Part shown: piece after piece, positions 1-13,067 of the stretch
Layout: every line of letters starts with the position of its first letter
How positions within the stretch are numbered: the stretch's first letter is position 1
Assembly (NCBI GenBank): GCA_001414485.1
Contig: LLEY01000022.1
Location: forward strand, 744,001 to 808,000
DNA: 64,000 nt
Origin: Calycina herbarum
Lineage: Eukaryota > Ascomycota > Leotiomycetes > Helotiales > Pezizellaceae
Reading direction: 5' to 3'
Position numbers and translations under genes: made by a program
The notes under the pieces: generated by a model
Told to the model about the DNA's origin: nothing
Database searches by the model: none
Seen by the model: only the letters and a program-made list of their open reading frames with translations

Positions 1-550
1 CGTAGACTGAAACCTAGCTCATTCATGGACACTTTAAAGTTCTGCGATCGCTAATTCCCATGCCTTCACCGAAATATTACAAGAAGGTAAATTTGTCATA
101 AATATATTCTCAAGGAATTCATACTCTCTTTAACAAGACCAACCAACTCAATTCTGAACTGAATCGCCGAAGAACAATAAAAAGGTGTTTGCGAACGAGG
201 CAAAAGCTGCAAATATGGGTGCAGTATATTAAAGCGTAAGAAAACCGAGGATACCTTAGCCTATAACTTTGAACAAAATAGTATTACAAGATGATGTCCA
301 GGTATAAGTAGCCAAATTAATTATCAAAAAAAGAGAAGTTTTTTATTAAAAAAGGCAAGAACAGCCTTGACCGATACTTGCTACATGGGGGGTTCAACGT
401 CAAAGTTTTAGATCACAATTCATACATGGCCTTTGACAATCCTATAATTACTGAGGAGTGGATAACAACCTCCAATCATCAACCATATATATTACAAACG
501 TTCATAATACTCTACATCATTCTCAATAAAATACACTCTATACACAGTTC
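1..550. other. Intergenic, 3' flank of the PPR gene
   Basis: This AT-rich stretch follows the stop codon of the minus-strand PPR gene. It should contain that gene's 3' UTR and polyadenylation region. I see no coding sequence, repeat or RNA gene in it. Confidence 0.5.
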
Positions 551-3500
551 CTACACATCTCTCAACATCATAAGCTCCATCGGGTCCTCTGTCCTCTGCA
601 TGGTCTTGATCATTTGACAAGTTTGAGGATACAACCTCTCCAAATCCTCCAACCAGAACTGATGAGCCATGGATTCCATAGCCGATTCCCGAAATGAGAT
701 GTACGCCTTCGCAAGCGCGAGTTGGGTTGACAACATAGGTCGTAAATGACGACCGTTCTTCCTAATGTCTCGTATCGACTTGGGTAATTTGTTTCGTACT
801 GGCATAACCCGACGTACTTTAGCCCATCCTGTAAATCCAGACATGAGTCGTTCCTCACAAATCTGGAACGCTGCTTTAACTTTGGAATTGTGGAGAAGAA
901 CCTCGACGTATTTATTCCAGTTGTGGTTGTCCAGAATAAACCCTTCCTCCAGAAGCCCTTCAACAGTGGCGGTAATTTGGTTGGTATCACCCTGACTGTC
1001 CCAGGACAGTGCCCTCAGATACCAAGAGAGGCATTTCGATAAGACAAGTTGATCCTGATATAAAACTTCAAGCTTTTCGGTCGGGGGCCCTCCATTCGGA
1101 GATTCAATAACAACGCTTTTCTTCAGCGCTCTCGCGTTGGAAAGAATCATATTCCAACATTCAAAAATTCCCGTTCGATCACGCTCTCTGAATTTCGACA
1201 GCATCAAGGCTGATATGATCATGTTTGGGGGCGTTTCTGCCCGACGATTTTCTGGAATAGCACTTATGTACCGGTCGTAGACCTCTTTAACTGACCTGGT
1301 TTCGGAGTTCTTGGCGAGGTTCATCATGACAAAACTGTGGATGGAAGCAGGGTACGCTATGTCCAGAGGCATAGAGTAAATGCCTTTTCGGGAGGCGGTA
1401 CGGGCCATCTCTGCCGGATCAAAAGAGATGCTTAGAAACATTTCCATTGAACGCTGGAATTTTTCAGCTTCTGTGCCTTGCTCCAATAAATATTCGTCAG
1501 TTCTTGCCTCTGCTCTTAGAAGCAACGCATTGACACTTGCTGCTTTGGATTTGTCCCTTAGTCGTCTAACAAGATAGCGATGTATTCGAAATATCCTTGG
1601 AATGTTGTTGGTTGCGAGGTATCCACCCATCAGAACGGCATAGTGGTAAAGGGTTGGTCTTATCCCTGCCCTAGGGAGGACATAGCGAATAATTGCATAC
1701 GCTTGATCGGGCTGTTTGTTCATAACCAGGGCTTGCATCAATGCGGCATACGTGAAATCATCTTGCGGAATGTTCAAGTTCGTCATTCGCTGGAGAACGC
1801 GATTGGAATTGATCAGATCAAATCGTTGAGCAAATCCGACAATGAGATAGTTCCACATTCTGGTTCGAGTGCCTTTAAGATCCATATGGACAGCATCCTC
1901 GCATATCTTTTCGGCGGTTGAGATCTTGTCCTCCTGAATGTAAGCCAAAACGAGCGAATCTACCATGGCAGTGCTTTTCTGTATCTTCGTATCATCCGCA
2001 GCACGCCATAGGGCAATTACCGACTCAAGGTCACCACGCTGTGTAGCCATACCCATAAGCGTACCAATTGTATAGTCATCTGGCTCTAGTTCTGGTGCCT
2101 CAAGGAGCTGCTGATAACAAGCCAAGGCCCCATCAATATCTTCGACTCGCCCATGTGTGGCGATGAGAATGTTCCAGCACAAAAGATTTGGCTGCAATCC
2201 ATATTTCTCCGAAATCGAATCGAATGTCTTGATTACCTCCGCTATTTCACCCCTCTTGGAGTGAACTTGCAGTGTGGGCGCTAAGAAGCTAGGATCTCTC
2301 AAAGGCCGAGTGCGGTATTTTTTCGTCTCAAGATTGATAAATTGCTTGAAGAGGTTATGAACCCTGTCGACATCTCCCAAAGCAGCAAACTCGGTCATTG
2401 ACAGTTTATAGGCAATCGCCGATGGACGACCATGGTACTTCCAAAAGTCCTCCATGACCTGTTCGATTCCTCTGATGCTGTGGCCATTGCAAAATGTTTT
2501 GAGAAGGGAGTGAAGAGTTTTTTCTGTGAAAGAAAAGCCGTTGCCCTCTCGTAGCTTTCTATAGGACATGACAACGAAAGATTCATGGCCCAAGAAAGCG
2601 AGCCTTCGAAATATTTGTTCACAGTGAGTTGGTGAGACCACGCTCCATCTACGAACATGATCGAAAATGATCGAAAATTTGGTTGGTTCGAAATGGTCTC
2701 CCACATTAAATGCTTTTTTTGCAAGATCGGTGGCAAAATCCAGCAAGGCAGGCTGTTCATCCATGGTAACCGATGCCAATTGGTTGTATCTCTCGTTGAA
2801 ATATTTGACAACATTATAGGCTAGGTCATCAATGGTAGTATGATTCTCCACAACCGCGTACAAGTTGTAAGTGTCTTTCGGATATGCCAATTCCCAGTGT
2901 TTCAATTCCCACCATACCGTACACGCACGTGTCCAGGAGCCAGCTTCTACAAGGTAGGAGAATATCTCGTCGGAACCAGCAGGAATACAGAGACTTTCCG
3001 CGGCGGTCTTGTTCAATTGAAATGCATCACGTAGATTTCGGAGTCGTAGACATGATCGTATGGCGTTTTGGAATGCCACAGCATCTCTTTCTTCAACTCT
3101 CAGGGCATTAAACAAATCCATTGACCTTTCTGCGTCAATAATTCGCTTCGAGGTGGAGTAGAAAATAATGAGCTGTTTCCGCAGCAGCTTCTGCTCATCG
3201 GCGTCCATTAGGTGATATTGTCGCCACGCCTCGTCATAATCGTTCGTCCTCAATAAACCCATTCTGTCCCGTAAATATTCCATAGTTGGCTCAAAGATTT
3301 TGGTACCCTCGCCTTTACTCTTGTCGCTTTTCGATGCCGAATCTCCAGGTACCGGTGTATCGGTGAGTGGTGTATCCATGGCAGAAGAGGAATACAATCT
3401 TTGCCCCAGCTTGGAGAACCCAGATCTACCTAACCGCCCTTCTCTTTCCAATCCCCAGCTTGAATAGTTTCGAAGATAGTTGAGAGTCCCAGCCGGGTAT

Positions 3501-3745
3501 AAAAAGTCTAGCAGCAGGCCTCCCCCATTGTAACCGGAATTCTTCTGCTCCACGGCCGTCTCTTCTTGTCGCGCATCAGGGTCCGGGAGGATTGCCGCCC
3601 ATAAGGGCGAGAGCTCCAGGTCACCGGCTGCATGATTCCAGAAGGCAGAATGTAAAGTGCGACGGCTTTTCACAACCTTTCTGGATGGTGGCAGAATACG
3701 TCGTATACTGCTCGTTTCGAGACATCCCACCGTACGCTCCAGCAT
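551..3745 (-). CDS. Mitochondrial pentatricopeptide-repeat (PPR) protein
   Basis: A single-exon gene of 1064 codons if translation begins at the ATG ending at 3745; the open frame runs on upstream to 3787 but without an ATG. The N-terminus is rich in Arg, Lys and Ser with few acidic residues, as expected of a mitochondrial presequence. Roughly residues 518-760 hold consecutive helical-hairpin repeats of PPR type, with WNILI, YAALM and YAVLM helix starts about 35 residues apart. PPR proteins bind organellar RNA and control its processing, stability or translation. From memory, the N-terminal block (MLERT.., LLLDFLYPAGTL) resembles ascomycete proteins annotated as Cya5-like COX1 translation regulators, but I cannot confirm this, so no symbol is given. 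The gene is divergent from SRP68, about 490 bp away. Confidence 0.85.
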   Translation of the reverse strand: MLERTVGCLETSSIRRILPPSRKVVKSRRTLHSAFWNHAAGDLELSPLWAAILPDPDARQEETAVEQKNSGYNGGGLLLDFLYPAGTLNYLRNYSSWGLEREGRLGRSGFSKLGQRLYSSSAMDTPLTDTPVPGDSASKSDKSKGEGTKIFEPTMEYLRDRMGLLRTNDYDEAWRQYHLMDADEQKLLRKQLIIFYSTSKRIIDAERSMDLFNALRVEERDAVAFQNAIRSCLRLRNLRDAFQLNKTAAESLCIPAGSDEIFSYLVEAGSWTRACTVWWELKHWELAYPKDTYNLYAVVENHTTIDDLAYNVVKYFNERYNQLASVTMDEQPALLDFATDLAKKAFNVGDHFEPTKFSIIFDHVRRWSVVSPTHCEQIFRRLAFLGHESFVVMSYRKLREGNGFSFTEKTLHSLLKTFCNGHSIRGIEQVMEDFWKYHGRPSAIAYKLSMTEFAALGDVDRVHNLFKQFINLETKKYRTRPLRDPSFLAPTLQVHSKRGEIAEVIKTFDSISEKYGLQPNLLCWNILIATHGRVEDIDGALACYQQLLEAPELEPDDYTIGTLMGMATQRGDLESVIALWRAADDTKIQKSTAMVDSLVLAYIQEDKISTAEKICEDAVHMDLKGTRTRMWNYLIVGFAQRFDLINSNRVLQRMTNLNIPQDDFTYAALMQALVMNKQPDQAYAIIRYVLPRAGIRPTLYHYAVLMGGYLATNNIPRIFRIHRYLVRRLRDKSKAASVNALLLRAEARTDEYLLEQGTEAEKFQRSMEMFLSISFDPAEMARTASRKGIYSMPLDIAYPASIHSFVMMNLAKNSETRSVKEVYDRYISAIPENRRAETPPNMIISALMLSKFRERDRTGIFECWNMILSNARALKKSVVIESPNGGPPTEKLEVLYQDQLVLSKCLSWYLRALSWDSQGDTNQITATVEGLLEEGFILDNHNWNKYVEVLLHNSKVKAAFQICEERLMSGFTGWAKVRRVMPVRNKLPKSIRDIRKNGRHLRPMLSTQLALAKAYISFRESAMESMAHQFWLEDLERLYPQTCQMIKTMQRTEDPMELMMLRDV

Positions 3746-4235
3746 GCCCTTCCCACACTTCCAAGCCCAGATGTTACTCCAGTGCAAATTCGGTTTTTGG
3801 TTGGTTTCGGCTTATTGCTTAAGGTTGATTGAGCTTCCAGTCTGTTCTTGGGAACATTAGCTCATGCTAGATTAGGAGAAAGTTCAATCGAGACGAAAAT
3901 ACCTATCAGGGACAATTGCTGCAGAGAGAGATAGCCATTCACAGAGGCCCCACGAACCATATAGCAGATTGGGGTTTCCGTGTCGAAAAGAAGAGAGAAT
4001 TGGGGATTGGAGGCGAAGAGAGAGAAAGTCATGAAGCCTACGACTCAAGTCGCGGCGACAGCTGCACCAGCAATTTTTGGCCGGGACCCGAAATAATCGT
4101 CTGATAATGCACCGGGCCGTTGCCTTGCCGATTACCGGGTTCGGCTTCATTATCGGACCTCGACCCCCACCACAGCACATCATTAATTGAGCGCTCCAGG
4201 CTTCTGAACCTCCCCCTCTACCCAACTCGACAACC
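3746..4235. promoter_or_regulatory. Divergent promoter region, PPR gene / SRP68
   Basis: The 490 bp between the two divergent start codons must carry both promoters and 5' leaders. No TATA box is obvious. Pyrimidine-rich sequence lies just upstream of the SRP68 ATG, as is common in filamentous fungi. The promoter role is inferred from gene layout only. Confidence 0.5.
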
Positions 4236-6186
4236 ATGGACATAACCAAATTTGTTGTCTCGGGGCGCGATAATGCAAAGCTCTACGGCGACTATGCAGC
4301 CTACCGAAAACAACTGTCAAATCGAATCCACAATCTCCGCAGAAAACTTGGCCTTGCGACAAAACCCCGCGCCAAATATACCAGTAAACCCCCAGTGACC
4401 ACAGAAGACATTGCAAGGAACCATGAGTATGTTGCATGATAAAATATGGTCTACTTTTCTTGCACAAGTGATGCTAACTCTTCTTCTCCAGATATGTTCA
4501 CCTCCTCCTCCTCACAGCCGAACGAGCATGGGCGAATGCCATGTCGATGCACGAAATACATTCCGCCGAGACGAGAGCCATAACTGGCTCTACCCGATCG
4601 CATATTATATCTCGACTACACAAAGCCTCTACTTATGCAAAGACCCTCTTTGAACTTCTCGAAGATCAAGAGACAACCAAATCAACAGGTCAAGATGTGC
4701 TGGAAACGAGAGCGTATGTCGCATCCCTCACTGGGGCCACGGAATTTGAAAAGCAGGGCTGGGAGGCATGTGTAAAGAGTTATTCTGAAGCCAGAATCAT
4801 TTATTGCGCCTTGTCAACCGCCACAAAGTCCGACATATTCAAGGACCTCCTCGCATACCCGATTGATGAAAGCATACGAATTGGAGCATATAAAATGGGA
4901 ATTCCACGAACTGTTGCAGTTGAATCTATAGCACAAAAGTTTTTCCCGACAGGCAACTCAAGATTAGTTTCTCAGGTCGAAAAGTTGGATCCGAAAGTAT
5001 TGAAAGATCAAGCTGCCAACTCTAAAACCGAAAGTACAGACAGTGAAACAGTTCCCGAGACAATTACTTGGAGATCCAGAACTGTCAATCTCGAAGATGC
5101 CGCTATTTCCACTGCTTTGGCATCAGTGAAGACCGCAGTGGAAAAGTTGTCTGAAACCTTAGCATCTGCAAGTGCTGCGCAAGCCAAGGATAAGGCGGCG
5201 GCTTATGATGATGTTCTTATTTTCAGTCAAGATGCGGTTGATGCCACTAAACATGCAATAGATGAGCTGAAGAGAGAAGGTGTGGCACAAGGCGATAAGC
5301 GTTTGGATAGTCTACAAAGAACAAGCACTGCGGTCAGTTATGACATGATAAGTTGGCGAATAGGAAGAAATCGTGTACTGGTTGGCGAACGAGACGGCGC
5401 AGACAGCTCTGCTGGGGCTGATAGATCTGGGAAGGAAGAAGGGACCGGCAAGAAACTTGCACGTCATCGAGAAAGAGCTGTCCTTTATGATGGCATTCTT
5501 CAGAGTTTGGATTCTATCAAAGAGTTGCAAGGTGTGCCCGGTGATTCAGGGTTGATGGAGGAGATCGAGGCCAAAGGAAACTATTTTTCGGCACTAAAGT
5601 AAGTCTACCGCACGTTCTATCGCTCAGAATTTACATACTCATCTTAATTTGCAGGTGCTTGAACATTGCCCGTTCTCATGCCTTACTTTCAAATCTCAAA
5701 AATGCGCTTGCTCTAGTTGCACGGGCTTCAGAAAAAGCCAACAAAGCACAAGAGTACATCTCCTCCTCTATGGATACATCCTCAGACTCACCCCCAAATA
5801 TTTCCGTATCCCCCTCCGAAGCTCAATTTCTTAGCGATCTCTTGAAGGGGGAAGTCCAGCGTTACCGAGGACTCGTCGAACTCTCCAACCTCCCCGGAAA
5901 TGACGGCAAATCCAAGGAGAACTCCTACGTTCAACCGCTTGTTGAACGTCTCCACGAATACCCTACCAAAGGAGTTGATCTCTCCAACCTGGTCACCTAC
6001 CCTCCAAAACTTGAACCTGTACCTGTCAAACCGTTGTTCTTTGATGCAGCATGGAACTACATCGACTATCCTGGTAGAGAAGCCAAGAAGGCTGCAGTTG
6101 GTGGACCTCAGACAGCTGCGCCAGTTGGTGCCGGTGCGGAACAAACTACCCAGCAGAAGAAGGGATGGTTTGGTTTTGGTAGATAG
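4236..6186 (+). CDS. SRP68: Signal recognition particle subunit SRP68
   Basis: SRP68 binds the SRP RNA and pairs with SRP72 in the cytosolic particle that targets nascent secretory proteins to the ER. Three exons are evident: 4236-4426, 4492-5598 and 5655-6186. The introns (65 and 56 nt) begin GTATGT and GTAAGT; the first has a GCTAAC branch site. Spliced length is 1830 nt, 609 residues, usual for fungal SRP68. The N-terminal region carries the family's arginine-rich RNA-binding segment (YRKQLSNRIHNLRRKLG, residues about 24-40), followed by helical TPR-like sequence. The C-terminus ends in a low-complexity Gly/Lys tail (GWFGFGR). Identification rests on recognition of the N-terminal block and the LTAERAWA motif that only appears after splicing. 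Confidence 0.92.
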
Positions 6187-8197
6187 AAGTCGTACTAAAA
6201 TGCCAGACGAAGTAAATTACTTAAGCACTGGTCAAATCAAGGCGAAACCCTCCGACGGTAACCCCTTTTCATCTTTTTCTTTAATACCCCGATACCCCTA
6301 CAGATAGCATTCTCCAACAAACTCGTGCTTATTGCTCCATTCTGGTACACCAGGAGTAATAATTGTCTGTACCCGAAGAACATATGGAACGGCATTCCCA
6401 TACAAAACTTTAATTCCCCAGGCTTGGCAGAGGAAGGGCAGAATCCTTCTAGCCCTTCTACGGTTTTGAAAAAGCAACCACTATGGTATTCCACAGCATT
6501 GGCCTTTGCCGAATACTTTAAATGCTAATTAGAGAGTGGATGGTGGTATCTATGTCACTTCCAATTCCTGATTTTGAAACTCTACAGCTTGTATAGAAAT
6601 CAATTCAGGTTTCCATTTCCCCTTGACCACCATTGTCATAGATATACGCAAGCGATTATGTAGGAGCTCGTTCTTGCTGTCATTGAAGCGAATGATGGCT
6701 GCATCAATTGAGACTCCCCAAATCTAACCCATTTGCAAACTAAGACAGTTCTAGGTTTAACAAACATAGTGTTGAAAACATATCGAAACCTTCGCACGGC
6801 GGATGATTGTATTGACGAGAAGCGCATTATCTTGGAATCTTAATGGATAAAACTTAGAATCCAGCTATGTTTTTCAACTAGCAAGAACCAGGATGGAATA
6901 TAGGTAGTTCACATTGGGAGCTCGCAGAACATTGAGAGGGATTCTTGCCTCATTGAGACTCTACCGTATCTCAAGTCTCCGTCCTACTACTTCGATTCTG
7001 GTTTTCTTTCAATATCCCGTTGGCGCCCCTGTATTATCGCTTTGGCAGGAAGCTTATACTTTAGAGCTTCTGAGTGGTGATGGGGGGTTGAGAAGAGCCT
7101 TGTTCTTTTGACTGCGCTGCGTGGTGTAAATAAGAAGCCAGCGTCAGAGACTTAAAGGCGGTGGTGGCCCGGTAGCCAACAGGACAACTACTTTTGAACC
7201 CAGAATATAAACTCAAGACACTCCAGCGCGCTGTCATCAGCAAGAAGAAGAATCTCTTACGTGATGCTTCTATGGAGCCTTGGTGGAAGAACGACATGCG
7301 ACCGCGTCTAGACTTCCCTCTACATCCAGTCACACCCTCACTTGTTCTTACCAACCCGTGCACACCTCTGTCAGTGGAACTGGGACGAAAGCTGGGTCGG
7401 GTGACTCTCATCTCTTTGGAGTTGTTTTGTTGATTTTAATCTCGCTTAAAATTATGTCTTCACCCCAAACATCAACCCTCGAACTATATCATGACGTTGC
7501 AACTTTTGAAAGCAACACTCTTCTGTCGAGGACCGCAGAAGCAGCTTCTTTCGAACATGGGATAACGAGCGGCCATATCTCCTTACAGAATTATGAGGGC
7601 ATGTTGGCACGGGAGATGTTAACTTATTGATTACTCTCACAATGCCCTCTGTTCAAATATTTCCCAAAAATCTCATCTTACAGATTGCAGGAGTGTGATG
7701 TAGTGAAGCTAATCAGTTTCCTATTTTATCTTCCAGATTCGTCACTTCAAGAATATAACCTGAATCCATCGTCAGAGGTGGAGTTGCAGATAGAAATTTG
7801 TACCATTGGTTCGGTTCGTTTCTCCAAGTCACATCCAGTACAATAAATGGAAAGCCGTAACGCTTTTATTGGGAATATACAAAATATAGGACACGCCAGA
7901 TCGCACTTGCTCTGATAAGAAAATCATTACCAGTTATTATCCGAGATGCAATTCAAACGGCTTGCCCTTCTTTTCACACTCTGGCGATGGAGCGATGAGA
8001 ATAATAAACAGCCTTCGTAAGTACCAAGTACCATAAAGACCCTCTGCACCAGGACGATTGGAAAATCTCGGCAGTCCGTTTTTCAGATTTATTGGGAATG
8101 CCATACTTCAAAAAATCACGAGAAGCAGACGGATATGACCCGTGAAATTAAGAGGATCTAAAAGCTGAACTTAAGGCCAAAAGCGTTTTATAATCCT

Positions 8198-8227
8198 TGC
8201 TGTCGAGAAAAGTTACACTGTCGGTTT
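8198..8227 (+). repeat. Paired-GTCGA element, near copy
   Basis: GTCGA at 8202 is followed 18 nt later by GTCGG at 8220. The second box is preceded by ACT, as in the exact copies. One mismatch in the second box. Confidence 0.45.
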
Positions 8228-9017
8228 ATTTTCCCCCCTTTACTAAACAACTTTAAACAAACAGAGATATAACAAGTACACACCGTAACGGCAGCGTCGT
8301 GTCCTACGGGATAATCAATTGTGATAAGCCGAGGTCGTGATATGTTATAATCTCCAGCTAAGTCAATACCATTCTTATTATGTCCTTTGATATTCTGGAT
8401 TCTGATGCTGGAGCTCTCTATTTAAGTCCCCCCCCTCCCCCCTCTCTGTGTTTGCATATTGGCATACAGCAACGATCCGGGACCAAAGACTTTCCGCCTC
8501 CCAAATTGAACCCCCATGGGCTTGTAGTTAGAAGGACGTTTCCTGTAGAAGGAGATGTAGTCAAATGTCCACTCGATTCTCTAGTCTCGTTATTTAGAAG
8601 AGAATTTCGCTAGGAAGGAGATTTGGGAGCGAAAAAAACTAACGTTCTGGATTCTGGAAAATATGCCCCTTAACTTCACGAAAACTCTTGGACACTGTGT
8701 GTCACAAGGGGTTGCAAGCATCAACTTTAGTGAAGGAGGGTCAGGGGGGATTTCCAGGTGTGATTCCTAAAGGATGGTCTACTGGAACATGGTCTAGTCA
8801 CTGAACATTGAGTTTGAAAGAGGCTCGCCATTTAGGAAGCAAAGTATGGATAAAGTCAACAGTCAAATCATTAAAGTCATACTTTGGCTGTTCACTTTGT
8901 TTACGAGACTGTAAATCTGCGACCCACAAGCTGTCTGCTGCGGTATTGCAGAGAGCCAAGGTTGTGCTCACTTTATTGATTGCCTTTAGTCTCCAGATTC
9001 CGTTATAGAGAAAGATT

Positions 9018-9047
9018 CATCGTCGAAGGTTGAACTACTGTCGTATT
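9018..9047 (+). repeat. Paired-GTCGA element, near copy
   Basis: GTCGA at 9022 and GTCGT at 9040, 18 nt apart, with A after the first box and ACT before the second. One mismatch. Confidence 0.45.
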
Positions 9048-9798
9048 TATTTTCATCTTTCGTTACTTCGATGCCTGTATTAACAATACGCAGCGGAATT
9101 CCATACTATGAAAGCATCTACATGTCTGTGGGTCTTTCATCCAAGTTTGGCAGTGATAGATATATCTTGAATTGCACGACAACTTCCCAGCATGAAAACT
9201 TCTTTATCTTCGGTTTCCTACTGCTTTCCAAGAAACTTGGTCCTGGCCTTAAATGCACCACCAACTCACAACCGATATTCCCACCCTACTCGCCTATTTT
9301 ATTCCTTGTCCCATTTATTTAGAATAACTCATCGGCAGGGGTAGAAAAAATAGATAGCACAGCTACTTATCAACAAGAAGTCCATTCTACTCTATGGAAA
9401 GTCGTAATTCCTGTCTTCAGAATGTGGACAAGATGTTCATCAATGTCAAGTCAGAATCTGCCGATCTGTTGCACTCTTTCGAATTCTCTTCACCACACAT
9501 GCCATAGAGATTCTATTATCAATATATTGAGATTGCCACTCCGAGCTGAGAGGAAGTTGAATAAACTGATAGATATTAGTCCTTTCAGCTGGAAAGCGTG
9601 GTGGTAATCATTACAAAATGTTCATTCTGCCGCCTTCAAAGACCATATACCTACCAACTACTTCTACGAGGGAACATGTGCTGGTTAAGAAACTCGGTAA
9701 AGATCACCAAGTAGGTAAAAGGAAACAAGGTAGTAATAGGAGAGCACGATCTAGGGCCTTTTTCCTCTGGCCTATCATGACTAAGATTTCTGAGTTCT

Positions 9799-9828
9799 TG
9801 CTGTCAAGAAAACTTCTACTGCCGATTT
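9799..9828 (+). repeat. Paired-GTCGA element, degenerate copy
   Basis: GTCAA at 9803 and GCCGA at 9821, 18 nt apart, with the TTGCT lead-in shared with the copy at 8198 and ACT before the second box. Two mismatches, so this alone could be chance. Confidence 0.3.
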
Positions 9829-12800
9829 CTTCTTCTCCCCCCATCAAGGAAACTTCAAAAAGTACTTGTTTGACGAAGCTTTGTGTCAACTAGCAAAACT
9901 ATCCATTTCTCTTTTCGAAACTAAGTCATGTAGTAAGTAGCCTTTGCATATGGATATGTGTCCTCTTCCCAATCTGCTCCCCCTAAGCGATTCATTCTTT
10001 CCTTGATTGATCAATCTCTCCAAGGTGCTTTCGTATAATATCCTAAACGATTCTAGTGATTCGACTTTTCTACGGAGTCGAGAAGTACGTACATGTTTGA
10101 TTCTTTGGGTGATTTCTCACTTACGTACCTTCAAAGCATATGGCATGGATTTCCACATCCCCTAGTCAATTAACCGAAATGAATGGTTCCTAAAGCCGGA
10201 GAGAAGTCGACCCAGAAGCAAAAGCTCACTGGAAGAATCAACGCCAGCTGAAAATCAAAAGCATTCAATTTCCTCTCAATTCCCCCGAGTCATATCCCTT
10301 GAAACTTCTCAACGCAAAATACCCAACAAAAGAATTCCAAAACAACATCAACAACAGACAAACGAAAAACATTCCACAGCCCCCCAAAATCAAAAGAAAG
10401 AGGGATATCACGACTCGACTTCTCTCACGTCAAAGACGTCAAAACCACAAAAACAGAAAGACAAGAAAACATGAAGGCATGGATAACGATGTCATCAAAA
10501 CCCATCAAGTCGCAGACACCAACTTCAAAAGCATCTAGCACGGACGTGTTCGTTACCGCAGCTAGTCTCCTCTCCAGCGCTCGATTCGCTCGCGGGAGCG
10601 AAAAAAGAGACGGGTGAGGGGAAGCAAGCCACACAAGACTTAGTTTTGTACGTGTGGATGTTCTGATTGGCGTGACGCTGAAATACTTGACTCGAGCCTC
10701 GAGCATCTTGCCTTGTGGCAAATTTCCAGATGGAGAAATACTGTGGCGAAAAGATGTGCAATAACTTAACTGGGTAAAAGAAGTTATGATGTTGAAGAGA
10801 GGAGAGAGAGGTCACTCACCTGTACCCTTCCCCCTCCATTTGCATACCCCTCCACGCTTGCCAAGTAGCTCTAGACTTTCCCATTCCCGTTCCTGGGCTA
10901 GAAAGGATAAGGTTGTATGTAGTACTTAGCGCCATATCTCTATCACAAAGGCTAGTCTAAGTTTTAGATTTCAAGCCGGGGAAATAGAAGGGACGCACGA
11001 AAGGTTCTCCATCTCCATCCACAACCCCAGAAATAAGTCCCCAAGGCTAGCGCAAAGATACTGTACCAAATGTCAAAGCCTACCCCTTCCCTTGGTGCGC
11101 GGGAACCAACGCAGGTCAACACAAAGGAAAGAGGAGGTCCGACCCCAGTCCAGACCAGGAACAATTGGAACAATTGACATTGGGGCGCTCCTAAAGGCGG
11201 CACTGGTGTGCAAGGACTCTCTACTTTCCGGCGGCACACCCTCTCCGGGCTTTGCCATTGCCATCATCGACCAGGGATTGTTCTCATGGGTTTCCATTTT
11301 CCTCAGGGATCTTTCCAGGTGGTGCTAAACCTTAAAATTCGCACAGCGACCATGTGACGCTGAGGCGGAATTGGAGAACTACAGCTGGCTTGTACCGAGC
11401 CAATAAGTACGACACTAGAGCCCGATTAGGCTCTCTGCGACTTTGGAGTGTCAAAACGGAGTATTCGAACCCGATTTTTGCTGGATTTCAACATGTGTTG
11501 AAAAAAAGTCGCGCATCTCCATCCACAGCGCTCCAGTTTTCAGATCCTAGCGCAGTATTTTCAGGTTAATATTGGATCGATGATCATTGGCTCCAAATTC
11601 TCATCCATGACATCCCAAACCCAGATGCGGAGACCAGGGGAGGGGTCGGCTAAATGTCTTGAAAGTTGAACAAGCACCCCTCATTGGTTGTTTGTCCAGT
11701 CTGTTTCCTTCGGTGTTTTCACTGCTTGCTCAGATCGCTCGAAGGCTCTTTTTCCATCTTCAAATCTCCGTTCAGAGACCCCAGTTTCCCAGCTTCCCAG
11801 CCTCTTATCAGGATTCGGAGAGAGGCAATGCAAGATCTGCAACGTGGAAACCATTCCATTGCCCCACCTCAGCACAGAGGCAATACGAATTGGAAGGAAA
11901 GGACGGCAATCTGTGATTCCATGACTGTACTCTGTAGAAAAGTGATGTCGCGCTTCAGGTGGTGGTGGTTCAGCTCAGCTGCTGATGTAATACCGTAAAG
12001 TTTAATCGCGTAATCGCTGACTGTTGTCACTTTGATTTGCTGCCATCTGTTGATTTGAAGGGAGAGCGGTCACGGCCCTGGCTCACGGATGCAAAGACGC
12101 ACAGTGACGAGATCTTCGGTCTAATCGTGGTCTCACTCTGAATCCTAGTGGGGATCTGGTGGTAGGATCGAAGAGCAGGACTCCAAAGTTTGATGTTGCG
12201 TCTCAGGCTCAGTGCTGAGTAAATAATTGAAAATAATACGGGGTTCGTTGTTGGGGGCTGGGTTCATTGCAGGAACAAATGAGCTCTCTCTTTCAAAGGG
12301 TTCAAGGGTCGGGACTCGGATGGAGGGGAGGAAGAGGCGAGTGAAAAATTCAACAGAACCTGGACGCGTGTTCAAAGGGACGCCCTCCGTAAGTAGGACA
12401 GTATATCCTCGTCTTGACCGAATGGGCAATTTTCTCCCTTGCCAAAAATGAATCTTCATACTCCAAACTCCAGCCTTCTACATCAAGGCTTCGAAGACCC
12501 CTTTGGATCGCCACTAACAACCGACCTTAAATGCCGTCGCCTCGTGTCGCATGGCATTTACGATGGGATTTGGTCACAGTAGCGACGCTTGGCATGAACT
12601 CACCACTTAGAAGCCCCGATAATGTCACTCTGGGGAGTGTCCTCGCCCGGATTCCATTAACCGTTGCGGCGGGAGAGCTACTGCGCGTGCTTTTTAGTCC
12701 AGTGGCCTCGACTAGAGAGAAATGAACAAACAACCTAGCAAGCTTATCGAGATAGCTTCACTTTTATATCAACGTCAATTGGGGGCCATTCCTCCCTTCC

Positions 12801-13037
12801 TCATCGGATTCTTGTGCTGAAAACGGTGGACAGAACCCACGACAGGTCCTGATGCAGCGATGGAGAAAATTGTGACACTCGTCGAAGCTGCATGATCGCG
12901 ATCAAAAAAGAGCCCCATGTGCCGAATGAAACCCTGAGCTGAGAAGACGGTGAAGAGTCTGAAAAGCCCAATCCGGTACCAATCGCGAACACGTTGACGA
13001 TCTGCGAACACATGAGCTGTTGAATTTTACTAATCCC

Positions 13038-13067
13038 AGTTGTCGATAATGGAAGGTTGGTCGGCTA
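13038..13067 (+). repeat. Paired-GTCGA element, near copy
   Basis: GTCGA at 13042 and GTCGG at 13060, 18 nt apart. One mismatch; the flanks match the other copies less well. Confidence 0.35.

Noticed and set aside
10050..10095. TTCGAC / GTCGAG pair resembling the paired-GTCGA element
   Set aside because: The boxes are inverted relative to each other and spaced 17, not 18; treated as chance.
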